A stretch of DNA of 64,000 nt from Paenibacillus sedimenti (GCF_014534655.1 NZ_JACVVD010000019.1:23605-87604); one strand, 5' to 3'. Positions 41,483 to 49,709 are shown, numbered from the stretch's first letter. Notes: generated by a model not told the origin, from the sequence alone. Numbers and translations: made by a program.

Positions 41483-42133
41483 TTAATCAGGGAATACTCT
41501 CTCCACTATCTTATTGAACTCATTCAAATACATACTTAAATCACCATGCTCTTCCACTTCTTGAGAATAAAAACGAAGGCAATTGACAAAGTTAGGATTT
41601 GCACTTACATATATCCTTTTGATATAAGTTGGCATATATTTTTCCGCATCCCGGCCTATTGCTTCGAGCGATCTTGTAGGCATATTTCTACTTTGACTTA
41701 TCCAATCAACCCGGTTTATCATGTCAGGTTTCTCGAAATAACTGGTAGCTCCTTTTTTATCAACACGATGAAATATTTTCTCCTGCGAAGCTTTTAATGT
41801 AGGGTTAAGTTCATTTGGGACAAAAGCTATGTAACAGTTCTCTTTTGTAAAAAATACATAGGTCGACTGGATGCCTGGATACTGAGATAATATGCTTTCC
41901 GCGATCTCCGGATGAAACGCTAACGTTGTTGATAAATGATCGTTTTCCAATCCCAAGGTATGTAAACCATCATCTTTAGTACCCTCGTTAATACCCCGAT
42001 AATTAGACCAATTAGGTGTCATTATATGCGGACGATCTTTAACCGGATTGCTGCCTGTACAACCTGTCAATATCAATAAGATACAAGTCTCAGCTACATA
42101 AAAGCATTTAATGAGATATTTCATTGCGATCAT
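41483..42133 (-). CDS. YhcN/YlaJ-type sporulation lipoprotein
   Basis: A 216-residue lipoprotein: signal peptide ending LLILTGCTGS, a low-complexity linker, then a domain with HLSTTLAFHPEIAESILSQ, YVFFTKENCYIAFVP and RSLEAIGRDAEKYMPTYIKRIYVSANPNF, which fits the YhcN/YlaJ spore lipoprotein family found on the forespore membrane. GGAGG lies nine bases ahead of the first ATG. Its role in spores is not established for this member. Confidence 0.8.
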   Translation of the reverse strand: MIAMKYLIKCFYVAETCILLILTGCTGSNPVKDRPHIMTPNWSNYRGINEGTKDDGLHTLGLENDHLSTTLAFHPEIAESILSQYPGIQSTYVFFTKENCYIAFVPNELNPTLKASQEKIFHRVDKKGATSYFEKPDMINRVDWISQSRNMPTRSLEAIGRDAEKYMPTYIKRIYVSANPNFVNCLRFYSQEVEEHGDLSMYLNEFNKIVERVFPD

Positions 42134-42215
42134 CCGAAGAATCCTCCAATTAATAGAAAATCTACAGATTAGGATGAATCACAATCAGAAAATTTATCCT
42201 GTTTTTTTGATATAT

Positions 42216-42692
42216 CTATACTCGAAGCACTTTTACCACCAGCCGTTTTACCATCCCAATAAAATGAGGTTTCGTCCATGATGGAGATACGAAAATCGTG
42301 TACATCCCTAACCGGTTTCCACCCCATAAATCAGTAATAATGCCATTGCCGATTACAGCTGTCTCGTTTCTACGGGTACCAAGTATATTCAAAGCGTTAA
42401 TAAATGCTTTCTTCTTCGGTTTACCCGCTTCGAACAAAGCTGGAATTTCATTAATCAGCACGTTTTCTTGCGTCGGTGGTTTACTGTTCGAAACAATAAT
42501 CAATTTAATCGCATATCGGGACTGAAAGTTTTTCAGCCATGTTATCAGTGCATCCGATACAGACTCAGCATTCTTCTTCATTAATGTATTATTCCAATCA
42601 AGTATTATCCCTTTAATTCCTGCCCGCTGCAGCGCATCTCCATCTATTTCATAAATGGAGTGAGCAATTTGGGAAGGTTTAAAAATAGGCAT
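42216..42692 (-). CDS. YqeG-like HAD-family protein with altered active site
   Basis: A 158-residue HAD IIIA protein related to YqeG: FKPSQIAHSIYEIDGDALQ at the start, motif I IILDWNNTL, motif II IVSNSKPP, Lys in FEAGKPKKKAF and the end block GIITDLWGGNRLGMYTIFV. The second Asp of motif I (DxD) is Asn34 here, and the GDQ of motif IV is GNG. Two catalytic positions are therefore changed, so it may bind without hydrolysing phosphate. ATG 42692 has GGAGG five bases ahead. Confidence 0.82.
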   Translation of the reverse strand: MPIFKPSQIAHSIYEIDGDALQRAGIKGIILDWNNTLMKKNAESVSDALITWLKNFQSRYAIKLIIVSNSKPPTQENVLINEIPALFEAGKPKKKAFINALNILGTRRNETAVIGNGIITDLWGGNRLGMYTIFVSPSWTKPHFIGMVKRLVVKVLRV

Positions 42693-42751
42693 AACATCCT
42701 CCATTGCCGCGTTATTTTTAGTCAGATGATATATTTGTTCCACTTACCATT

Positions 42752-42946
42752 TTACGTCATCTTGTTATCTTCATCTTGTCGTTTTCTCATGACGTTATTC
42801 ACCAAGTTTTGTGTAGCGTCTTGGGTGGATTCAGTCACATTTTCTATGGCGTTCTGTACATAATTCGTTGCTGATTGAACTCCGTTTTTAAAAATATGCG
42901 TCTTGTTTGAAAGAAGACTTTTCGGGAGTCTAGTTCTATCGGACAT
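42752..42946 (-). CDS. Small hydrophilic helical protein, unknown
   Basis: A 64-residue protein with no membrane segment: a basic N-terminus and a heptad-like amphipathic stretch (NGVQSATNYVQNAIENVTES followed by TQDATQNLVNNVMRK) rich in Asn, Gln and Thr. Not recognised. Clear GGAGG ten bases ahead of ATG 42946. It is followed by the YqeG-like gene 59 bases on and preceded by another small acidic protein, so the three may be one unit, perhaps spore-related given the lipoprotein next door (inference). Confidence 0.65.
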   Translation of the reverse strand: MSDRTRLPKSLLSNKTHIFKNGVQSATNYVQNAIENVTESTQDATQNLVNNVMRKRQDEDNKMT

Positions 42947-42973
42947 CGTACATACCTCCAATTTTTGATCATG

Positions 42974-43225
42974 CTATTCGGTGTCAGTATCAGCAGCGGC
43001 ATCGAAGACGCTAGCCTTCGGCACCTGAGTCATATCTTCCTTTTGTTGCACCCAATACCCGATGTTGCGGTACCAGTCCTGAAAAGAAGCGTCCAATTGC
43101 TGCTCACGGTTGCGATCCTCGTTAACATCTGAATCAACTTCTAGCTCTTTTCCGAGAATCCCATCCTCGCCAATCCCTTCATTACGATTCCATTTTCGAT
43201 CGATATTATCAAATGTCTTCTTCAC
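42974..43225 (-). CDS. Small acidic protein, unknown
   Basis: An 83-residue acidic, hydrophilic protein (ELEVDSDVNEDRNREQQL; SFQDWYRNIGYWVQQKEDM) without signal peptide or membrane segment. Not recognised. GTG start with GGAGG nine bases ahead, so translation is well supported. First of the three-gene small-protein run ending at 42216. Confidence 0.65.
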   Translation of the reverse strand: MKKTFDNIDRKWNRNEGIGEDGILGKELEVDSDVNEDRNREQQLDASFQDWYRNIGYWVQQKEDMTQVPKASVFDAAADTDTE

Positions 43226-43331
43226 GTTGAATTTTCCTCCAAAACGTTCTAAACCTGTACGTTCATATAAATTAATTTGCTTGGATATGGATGAATTTAT
43301 TCAAACTTTAGGAAATGACGAGAAACAGAAA

Positions 43332-43356
43332 AGGGAAAGCTTAAAAAGCTCTCCCT
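43332..43356 (-). terminator. Hairpin after the 26-residue ORF
   Basis: agggaaagctt and aagctctccct pair at 10 of 11 positions around three bases, 12 bases past the stop of the small ORF at 43369; a T-rich stretch follows on the minus strand. Confidence 0.55.
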
Positions 43357-43368
43357 CTTCTGCCTAAC

Positions 43369-43449
43369 TTAATGATTCTTCATTGCCAACTCGACGATCA
43401 TCACAATAAGTACGAGTAGCTGTATGAGGGTATCATCTTTCATCTTCAT
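43369..43449 (-). CDS. 26-residue hydrophobic peptide, toxin-like
   Basis: A tiny frame encoding MKMKDDTLIQ, a hydrophobic core LLVLIVMIVELA and a basic end MKNH. An excellent AAAGGAGGT lies nine bases before the ATG and a hairpin terminator follows the stop, so it is very likely expressed. One short membrane helix with charged ends is typical of type I toxins and holin-like peptides of Firmicutes. An antisense antitoxin RNA would be expected on the plus strand, but I cannot point to its promoter. It may instead be a harmless regulatory or spore peptide. Confidence 0.6.
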   Translation of the reverse strand: MKMKDDTLIQLLVLIVMIVELAMKNH

Positions 43450-43546
43450 ACAGTTGAACCTCCTTTATCAGGATGGCTCGTCGTCAAGGCTTCCCTCTCC
43501 CATGAGGGGTTATTAAATACCTATGCGGTCACAAGCTTAATAATAC

Positions 43547-44407
43547 TTAAACTAGTGTTAGAACAGTTAGCTCCGGACGACACATAAACCGAATTGGACG
43601 TACCGATACTCCGATACCCCGGTTTGTATATAAGGCAAAAGACTTGTCTTTCCCAACCTGGTAAAGTCCGCATGGATATTTGACGCCATAAGGAACCGAA
43701 GCCAGCGGGCCGATAAGCGGGAGCCTCACTTGACCGCCGTGGCTATGTCCTGAGAGTTGCAAATGGATGGATTCTAAGACAGCGACATCGGCAAAATCAG
43801 GTGCGTGGGAGAGTAATAGCACCCATTCTTCTTTTTTCACCATGTTCATAGCTGCCTTTAGATCTGGAGTACCCTCCCACATGTCTTCGACCCCAGCGAT
43901 CCAAATGGATTGATTTCCTTGCTGTACCCTACTCCCACTATTCCGTAGGCAGCGGAACCCACCGGCCTCTAGAACGGCCGCTACTGCACTAGCATCCCCG
44001 TAGTAATCATGATTGCCTAGCACGGCATAACAGCCATATTTCGCTCTTATCGTATTTAATACGCTACTAATCTCTTTATTATGGGAACCGAGAGCATAAT
44101 CGACCAGATCGCCAGTAAAGCATACGATATCCGGTTGTTCTGCCTGAATCTTCTCTGCTACGCTCATTAACTGCTTGATATCGAAATGGAATCCAAAATG
44201 AAGATCACTGAAATGCACGATACGAAGTCCCTTGAATGCTTCCGGCAGTGTGGGAAACGTCAACGATATTCTCTCCACCTGTAACCAGCCGGGTTCTACC
44301 AAAGTGGCATACCCGTAACTCAAAGGCGGTATCGATAGTAAACCACCCATCCAGAGAGCGCTTTTCTTTAAAAAACTACGGCGACTAATATTCTTCTTGT
44401 TCGACAT
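43547..44407 (-). CDS. Membrane-associated metallophosphoesterase (YkuE-like)
   Basis: A 286-residue calcineurin-like phosphoesterase with a twin-arginine-like leader (SRRSFLKKSALWMGGLLS). Metal-site motifs: IVHFSDLHFG, VCFTGDLVDYA, VLGNHDYYGD, LLLSHAPDF and LQLSGHSHGGQVRLP. The layout matches YkuE-type enzymes that act at the outer face of the membrane. No strong ribosome site precedes ATG 44407; the open frame upstream overlaps the GNAT gene and reads poorly. Confidence 0.88.
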   Translation of the reverse strand: MSNKKNISRRSFLKKSALWMGGLLSIPPLSYGYATLVEPGWLQVERISLTFPTLPEAFKGLRIVHFSDLHFGFHFDIKQLMSVAEKIQAEQPDIVCFTGDLVDYALGSHNKEISSVLNTIRAKYGCYAVLGNHDYYGDASAVAAVLEAGGFRCLRNSGSRVQQGNQSIWIAGVEDMWEGTPDLKAAMNMVKKEEWVLLLSHAPDFADVAVLESIHLQLSGHSHGGQVRLPLIGPLASVPYGVKYPCGLYQVGKDKSFALYTNRGIGVSVRPIRFMCRPELTVLTLV

Positions 44408-44429
44408 ATCACTATCATATATCAAAAAG

Positions 44430-45237
44430 TTAAAGGTTACTATTTTGTTTCTTGATCCAAAAAGTATTAATATATGCCGTCTTAAATCCAGACTTTTCCA
44501 TATTACCATGACTAATCGTACCGAATTCCACATCCGTATAAACGGTCTTGATTCCAAGTTTGGCAGCTTCAGAAAGCCTATGCCTCAGTAACGCCAGTTG
44601 ACAGCCTCTACCCCGAAAAGATTCGAATGTAAAGTCATTTGCTATATAACCTTCTTGATCTTTCAGAAAAAGTGACCCCATAGCCGCAGGCCTCCCGTCG
44701 ATCCTGAGCATATAATTTAAGAAAATAGGACTGTAAAAATAGGCTTTAATCCGCTCGATCATTTCCTTGTTGAGCTCCACGCCATCCTTTGATCGTACGA
44801 TCCATCGAATAAATTCTTCGGCATTCCGCTCAGTTACACGTTCGATTTGAAACGCAGATGTTGACTCCAACTCACTCGTTGGATCGGTAAACATAAAAAC
44901 AAGTTGCTCGACGGGGGATAAATCCCTTTTCGCTTAGTGCGCGAGTTACATCTTCTGTCATATGGTTAGGAGTCATATCAAAGCAAGGAGAGCTATTATT
45001 GTAATAGCTAAGCAGATTATCCAGATTTGAAAGATCTTGAGGACCGAATCCTTTGATACGATTATAATAAATCGATGCCGGATCCGTCTGATCCCGAAGC
45101 AAAATGGAGTCTCCTATTTGTAAGACTTCGAATTGCCGTTCCACAGGAACCATAGATCGGCTAGCATTCAGCTTGGTAAGCTCGATTTCGATTTTCTCAA
45201 TTTGTTCTACGTAATATAAAGGTTTTTTTTCATTCAC
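44430..45237 (-). pseudogene. GNAT acetyltransferase split by a one-base frameshift
   Basis: Two overlapping minus-strand frames (45237-44872 and about 44917-44430) make one protein of about 270 residues: the first half carries LTKLNASRSMVPVERQFEVL and ends at ALSEKGFIP, the second continues EQLVFMFTDP and contains the GNAT core (NDFTFESFRGRGCQLALLRHRLSEAA, EKSGFKTAYINTFW). If the run of five Gs at 44913-44917 had four, the frames join as GFIPVEQLVF. This is a recent inactivating indel, phase variation at a G-run, or a sequencing error. Confidence 0.75.
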
Positions 45238-45265
45238 GAAGAAGAATTCTCCTTTTTATGAAATC

Positions 45266-45288
45266 ATCCATGAATCGTATTCATGGAT
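45266..45288. promoter_or_regulatory. Perfect 10-base-arm palindrome
   Basis: ATCCATGAAT-CGT-ATTCATGGAT lies between the ArsR gene end and the split GNAT gene start. The inner TGAAT...ATTCA half sites resemble ArsR/SmtB operators, so it may be a metal-regulated operator for the GNAT gene; a terminator role is less likely as no U-run follows. Confidence 0.45.
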
Positions 45289-45308
45289 TGTCTTTGCACT
45301 CGATATCT

Positions 45309-45620
45309 TTAACCATGCTTGACGTGCTGAAGCATCTGTACGAAAATTTGTTCGATATGTTCGTCATCCAGTGAGTAATAAACGGTCTTGCCTACTTTGC
45401 GCCGCTTGACGATTCTAAGATTGCGTAAATATCTCAATTGATGGGAGACTGCCGATTGGCCCATCTCCAAGACCTGAACAATATCGTGTACGCAAAGCTC
45501 AGTATTCAACAAAGTATGAATAATTTTCAACCTGGTCGGATCTCCAAGTGCCTTGAATATTTCTGCGAGTTCCGAGACAGCTTGCTCTGATATCATTTGT
45601 TCCTTTAATACTTCTTCCAT
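45309..45620 (-). CDS. ArsR/SmtB-family metal-sensing repressor (CzrA-like)
   Basis: A protein of 103 residues with the winged-helix core: FKALGDPTRLKIIHTLL, the ELCVHDIV strand (the ELCV segment of the alpha-3N site with a single Cys) and recognition helix MGQSAVSHQLRYLRNL. The C-terminal helix has Asp, His and a HVKH end (DDEHIEQIFVQMLQHVKHG), matching the alpha-5 zinc/cobalt site of CzrA/SmtB. It should repress the divergent CDF exporter when zinc is low. ATG 45620 or a GTG 12 bases upstream could be the start. Confidence 0.88.
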   Translation of the reverse strand: MEEVLKEQMISEQAVSELAEIFKALGDPTRLKIIHTLLNTELCVHDIVQVLEMGQSAVSHQLRYLRNLRIVKRRKVGKTVYYSLDDEHIEQIFVQMLQHVKHG

Positions 45621-45682
45621 AATAGCTCTCACTTTCCGACGATAAAAATTACGATTTACTGATTATTATACCAGAAATCGTA

Positions 45683-45699
45683 TTAATCGGACCGATTAA
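45683..45699. promoter_or_regulatory. Palindrome upstream of the ArsR gene
   Basis: TTAATCGG-A-CCGATTAA is a perfect 8-base-arm palindrome 63 bases ahead of the ArsR start. Nearby AATCGTA repeats occur at about 45650 and 45677. The binder is unknown. Confidence 0.4.
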
Positions 45700-45792
45700 A
45701 AAATGTAGGTGACAACTCTGAAGAAACAGGGAATGATAAATGCTTGTTCTTCGGATTTTTATTGCCATACATAATAATCTGGAATATAATAC

Positions 45793-45812
45793 ATATGAAT
45801 AAATGATCATAT
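45793..45812 (+). promoter_or_regulatory. Candidate ArsR operator before the CDF gene
   Basis: ATATGA and TCATAT face each other across eight bases just ahead of the GGAGG of the exporter gene, where a bound repressor would block its transcription. The A/T-rich half sites suit ArsR/CzrA proteins. Confidence 0.4.
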
Positions 45813-45833
45813 ATAGTTTTGGAGGTATACAGC

Positions 45834-46829
45834 ATGTCAAAATACAGTCATTCTCATGATGATCATTCCCATGATCACCATGGCCACACTCATCGTCACG
45901 GTCACCATCATGAACACGGTCACCATCATGGACACAACCATGGACACGGGCACTCCCATGCTCCCAATAACAAAAAGGGTCTAACTATCGCACTTATTAT
46001 TACAAGCGGAATTATGTTCTTAGAGTTTTTTGGTGGATTAATTACAAATAGTCTAGCTCTTCTATCAGACTCTGGACACATGTTAAGTGATGCCGCGTCC
46101 TTGGCATTAAGTCTAGTTGCTATGTGGTTCGCCACTAGACCGGCAACTCCGCGGAAATCGTATGGGAATTACCGATTTGAAATACTTGCAGCCCTATTTA
46201 ACGGAGTTACTTTGTTTATTATTTCCGGATTTATCATCAAAGAAGCTTATGGACGTTTTGTCGCTCCGCCTACTGTGTCGAGTGGTTCCATGATCTTGAT
46301 TGCTGCAGTCGGATTGCTCGCAAACCTTCTTAGTGCTTGGGCGCTAATGAAGCAAAGTGATGTTAAAGAAAACATCAATGTGCGGAGTGCATATTTACAT
46401 GTAATCGGTGACGCCTTGGGCTCTGTTGGCGCTATCTTTGCCGGATTACTGATGTTCTTCTTTGACTGGTACATTGCTGATCCAATTATTAGCGTTATTG
46501 TTGCGCTTCTTATTTTGAAAGGCGCCTGGGGGGTTATCCGCCATGCAGTTCATATCTTAATGGAAGGTACACCAGTAACCATTGAATTAGATCGGGTTAA
46601 AAAAACGTTAGAAAGCATCGAAGGTGTCATCAATGTGCACGATCTTCATATTTGGACAATTACATCCGGTCTTGATTCCTTGAGTTGTCATATGCTGATC
46701 GAGGATTCCAGGGACAGTCAAGAAATATTACAAAAAGCAATCCATGAAATGGAGAGCAAATTTCAAATTCAGCATACAACCATACAAGTGGAGAAATCGA
46801 ATTTACAACATGCAGAGTGCAAGGTATAG
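45834..46829 (+). CDS. Cation diffusion facilitator, CzcD-type zinc exporter
   Basis: A 331-residue exporter that pumps Zn2+/Co2+/Cd2+ out against protons. The first 45 residues are extremely His-rich (HDHHGHTHRHGHHHEHGHHH and more), then six membrane segments follow with the metal-site residues in ALLSDSGHMLSDAASLALSL (HxxxD) and VIGDALGSVGAI. The C-terminal cytoplasmic domain (TIELDRVKKTLESIEGVINVHDLHIWTI) is typical. Start 45834 has GGAGG nine bases ahead. The divergent ArsR gene points to metal-controlled expression. Confidence 0.94.
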   Translation: MSKYSHSHDDHSHDHHGHTHRHGHHHEHGHHHGHNHGHGHSHAPNNKKGLTIALIITSGIMFLEFFGGLITNSLALLSDSGHMLSDAASLALSLVAMWFATRPATPRKSYGNYRFEILAALFNGVTLFIISGFIIKEAYGRFVAPPTVSSGSMILIAAVGLLANLLSAWALMKQSDVKENINVRSAYLHVIGDALGSVGAIFAGLLMFFFDWYIADPIISVIVALLILKGAWGVIRHAVHILMEGTPVTIELDRVKKTLESIEGVINVHDLHIWTITSGLDSLSCHMLIEDSRDSQEILQKAIHEMESKFQIQHTTIQVEKSNLQHAECKV

Positions 46830-46851
46830 AAATGATGAAATTCAAAGCCGT

Positions 46852-47307
46852 TCAATGTAAACTTTTTCGAAATATCGTCCACTTTGTATGCTTCACAGTA
46901 AACTGCTTTACTCTTCTATAACCTTTTGAATAATAATAACGAGGCAAAACAGGATGTAATGTTTGCGTCGTCAAGAAAGCTGAATAAATGCCTTGTTGTT
47001 TCAACCTAGTTTCTGCAAATCGAAGCAGCTTGCCTCCCCATCCTGACTTTTGATATCGAGGTATAACAGCCAACGAACCAATCTCCCAGAATTTCTTTCT
47101 TTTTTTAATAGCCACAACACCAATGATTACTTTATTGGCTTGAAGAACGAAGTATCTATGTTGTTTCATCAAATACTGAAGACGTTGGCTTGATATTGTT
47201 GACGCCGGAAAATAAAAACCTCTTCTCTTATTTTGTTTATGAGCTGCATGTAATACGGCTATGATATGAAATATATCTCTTTTGTTTGCTCTACGTATTT
47301 CATACAA
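46852..47307 (-). CDS. GNAT family N-acetyltransferase
   Basis: A protein of about 151 residues: YEIRRANKRDIFHIIAVLHAA at the start, acetyl-CoA loop region IGSLAVIPRYQKSGWGGKLLRFAETRL and the end block RYYYSKGYRRV. Basic overall, without signal peptide. A TTG at 47307 is best spaced from AAGGCGGTG; the next ATG is far inside the domain. Substrate unknown. Convergent with the CDF gene, 22 bases apart. Confidence 0.8.
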   Translation of the reverse strand: MYEIRRANKRDIFHIIAVLHAAHKQNKRRGFYFPASTISSQRLQYLMKQHRYFVLQANKVIIGVVAIKKRKKFWEIGSLAVIPRYQKSGWGGKLLRFAETRLKQQGIYSAFLTTQTLHPVLPRYYYSKGYRRVKQFTVKHTKWTIFRKSLH

Positions 47308-47403
47308 ATATAAACACCGCCTTTTACACCACAATATGTAGCATAGTTAAGCGATGTTTGGACGAAATATATGATGTCATATAAACTCTATTTCAAGATA
47401 ACT

Positions 47404-47436
47404 ACGAAAGACCCGGCCCCCGACCGAGTCTTTCGT
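47404..47436 (-). terminator. Terminator of the GIY-YIG gene
   Basis: acgaaagac and gtctttcgt pair perfectly, with three further pairs inside, six bases past the stop at 47443. Confidence 0.7.
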
Positions 47437-47442
47437 TCAAAC

Positions 47443-47829
47443 CTACCGCTTCAGTCTGTTATACCCCTTATCCCCGTAAGGTTGGAGCTTTTCGAGCCAT
47501 AGATCGAGCAGTGCATCCACCTCTTCCCGATACTTTTTCAAATCAGACACGACGGTAACGAATTCTTCGCGCGGCTTGATCCGGTCCAGTTCCTCAAAGA
47601 CGAAACAATCTCTGCCGTATTCATTCCAATCTTGCTTCAATTCGATGATCGCATTCATGTTCGTCTGTTTCATGAAGGCCAGCCGGTTTCTGGCGCCATC
47701 GAGGTCCATGCTGCTGTCCACGTATATTTTTCCGTTCTCTATATTCCGGATCTGATAAACGCCCATCGCCCGAAACGTTTGTTTGTACTCCGCGGCGAGT
47801 TCTTTCTTTTTCTGCTTGTCGAGTGCCAC
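47443..47829 (-). CDS. GIY-YIG nuclease-like protein
   Basis: A 128-residue protein with a GIY-YIG-type start, GVYQIRNIENGKIYVDSS, followed by RNRLAFMKQTNMNAIIELKQDWNEYG and FVFEELDRI. In true nucleases the motif is GIYxI...KxYIG; here it is GVY...IYVD, and the Arg and Glu positions appear to be kept. It probably folds like the nuclease, but whether it cuts DNA is uncertain. GTG start with AGGAGG ahead. It follows the DUF6530 gene by 22 bases. Confidence 0.78.
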   Translation of the reverse strand: MALDKQKKKELAAEYKQTFRAMGVYQIRNIENGKIYVDSSMDLDGARNRLAFMKQTNMNAIIELKQDWNEYGRDCFVFEELDRIKPREEFVTVVSDLKKYREEVDALLDLWLEKLQPYGDKGYNRLKR

Positions 47830-47851
47830 GATTATTCCTCCTAACTCTTCA

Positions 47852-48331
47852 TTAATACCCCATATCCTTTAAAATTCTCGATAAAGTTCTCAATCGTTCT
47901 CCAATAAGCTCATCATCATCACTCAGAGCTTGACTGAACAGTTTTATATCCTCATTAATCCGTTCGTTATCCGTACATACAGCCACAGTCATTGCATCCC
48001 CTTGTAAACCAACTCTGTCAATAACAGGATTCTGGGGATCATATAATTGTTCGTATCTATAGGCCTCTTGAAAATGAAGCCTTGCTCTGCAAACAAGAAT
48101 CGCCAGATCAATCACTCGATGAAGAGGTAACTCTTCAGACTGTCTCGACCATTTTTCTCCAGTGTATCTCCATACTTTAGCTGATATATCGACCTTCCCT
48201 CTGTCGTTCCACTGAGCCAATCCTAATGAAAGGCCCTTGGCATCTGAGTTCTTTGCGTATCTGCCGTCCACATTTTCGTAGTTTTCTGAAACAATAACTG
48301 GCTTATGTTTTAAAGTCGTTGGTATTTTCAT
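47852..48331 (-). CDS. DUF6530-like protein
   Basis: A 159-residue hydrophilic protein: KHKPVIVSENYENVDGRYAK, LSLGLAQWNDRGKVDISAKVWR, LPLHRVIDLAILVCRARLHFQEAY and a C-terminal helical end. The pattern fits DUF6530, function unknown. No signal or membrane segment. GGAGGATTACA precedes the ATG. Its leader is duplicated upstream of the MFS gene, where a truncated sister gene starts. Confidence 0.75.
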   Translation of the reverse strand: MKIPTTLKHKPVIVSENYENVDGRYAKNSDAKGLSLGLAQWNDRGKVDISAKVWRYTGEKWSRQSEELPLHRVIDLAILVCRARLHFQEAYRYEQLYDPQNPVIDRVGLQGDAMTVAVCTDNERINEDIKLFSQALSDDDELIGERLRTLSRILKDMGY

Positions 48332-48414
48332 TGTAATCCTCCGTTGATTATTAATTTATAGTTTATATTTTAGTAAATTACTAATTTACTGATTTGACGA
48401 TTGAATAATATCAT
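48315..48414. repeat. Duplicated leader, copy A (before DUF6530 gene)
   Basis: This stretch, covering the first codons, ribosome site and AT-rich leader, is similar to 49693-49784. Both contain several TTACTAA-like units and end in ACGATT-AATA-TATCAT. Inside, TAGTAA-A-TTACTA (48371-48383) is a palindrome that could bind a MarR-type regulator. Confidence 0.6.
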
Positions 48415-48429
48415 TCTTCAGATTTGAAG

Positions 48430-49632
48430 TCAATATGAAGCATTCGAACGGTTTGCTTTATGATGAACAAGAGGAATTAGGAGCAGTGCACCGACGATAA
48501 GCAAACCACCGCTCACCGCGTATACCGTGGAAAGTGAGATTGCATCCTTCAAAAATCCTGATAATGCCATGCCTACAACCATCATCCCCATAAAAATCGG
48601 TGTGATAGCTCCTCCTACCCGACCCATAAACTCACCTTCCGTATTTTTCATAATCAGTGTTTGGATGCCAACATGAATGCATGGATAAAATAATCCAGAA
48701 ATGATCTGAAGCGCAATACTCACCCATGTAATCGTTGAAGCTCCAACTGTGATTGTACATATTGCGGACACAAGTAAGCCCATCATAAGCAAAATTTGCG
48801 GTTTTACCTTCTTCGCTATCCCCATAATCAAAGCTCCACCTACGAGCATAGCCGTACCATTGGCCATAAGCAGCCATTGCAGGAACTGTTTGCCCTGACC
48901 TAATTTCTCAATCGTAACGAAAAGGATGAGCGGTTGGATCAAACCGGCTGCCAGTCCTGTAGTTGCGAACGCAAAACTTAACGTTCTTAGCGAGTGATTG
49001 GTCCATAAAAATCGAAGACCGGCGTTAAGATCCCTCATAAAACTCTTGCTCTCCGCATGTTTCGGCTCATTCAAATCTGCGGGCAGAAGCGTTAATACAA
49101 AAGCTGACCCAAAGAACAAAATTCCTGTCAAGATGAGAGAAAACTCAACTCCATACTGCAAATAAATAAAAGTACCGATTATCGGGCCAATGACCATAAA
49201 TACGGCCACCAATGACTGCGACATCGCCATAACGCCTTGCAAAAATTCTGATGGCACATGCATCTTATAGAGTTTCATCGCGGATGGCTGGGAAAACTGG
49301 GATAAACTAGCTGAAACAAATGTGCCTAATAATAAGGCATACCATGATCCGTTCATTAATAATATCAGGACCATGAATACAGTTGCGGCAGATAACAGGT
49401 CACACCATACCATCGTTCGCTTTGGCTTCCACCGATCGGCTAATGTTCCCCCAATAATCGCAAATAAAAAAATAGGTGCAGTCTCTACAATGGCAATGAT
49501 TGATACATATTGCGGATCATTATTCGTCAAATCAGTAACATATAGAAGTATGGCAAAATTTCTTATCCAAATGCCAAGCTGTAAGAGCACTCGGGAAAGG
49601 ATTATCGTTCGAACATAGCGATTAGTGAGCAT
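48430..49632 (-). CDS. MFS transporter
   Basis: A 400-residue major facilitator protein with about twelve membrane segments; family signature GGTLADRWKPKRTMVWCDLL between segments 2 and 3, and VGGAITPIFMGMMVVGMALSG late in the protein. It resembles drug or macrolide exporters of the MFS_3 group, like the one at 27282. AAGAAGGG lies ahead of the ATG. It lies between a decayed DUF6530-like start and the intact DUF6530 gene. Confidence 0.87.
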   Translation of the reverse strand: MLTNRYVRTIILSRVLLQLGIWIRNFAILLYVTDLTNNDPQYVSIIAIVETAPIFLFAIIGGTLADRWKPKRTMVWCDLLSAATVFMVLILLMNGSWYALLLGTFVSASLSQFSQPSAMKLYKMHVPSEFLQGVMAMSQSLVAVFMVIGPIIGTFIYLQYGVEFSLILTGILFFGSAFVLTLLPADLNEPKHAESKSFMRDLNAGLRFLWTNHSLRTLSFAFATTGLAAGLIQPLILFVTIEKLGQGKQFLQWLLMANGTAMLVGGALIMGIAKKVKPQILLMMGLLVSAICTITVGASTITWVSIALQIISGLFYPCIHVGIQTLIMKNTEGEFMGRVGGAITPIFMGMMVVGMALSGFLKDAISLSTVYAVSGGLLIVGALLLIPLVHHKANRSNASY

Positions 49633-49652
49633 TGATTTTCATTCCCTTCTTC

Positions 49653-49709
49653 TTATTTTGGTTTTTTCGAAAAGCACTTCAAATTCTTTATAGTCGTCTG
49701 TATTTTCAT
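49653..49709 (-). pseudogene. Truncated DUF6530-like start, 18 codons
   Basis: Behind a good GGAGG, the frame reads MKIQTTIKNLKCFSKKPK and stops. The first eight residues match the start of the intact DUF6530 protein (MKIPTTLKH), and the upstream DNA is duplicated as well. It is therefore the stump of a second copy whose body was deleted; it may now act as a leader peptide for the MFS gene 20 bases downstream. Confidence 0.55.

Noticed and set aside
45834..45960. His-codon repeats of the CDF gene considered as a tandem DNA repeat
   Set aside because: The pattern is explained by the His-rich N-terminus usual for CzcD-type exporters.
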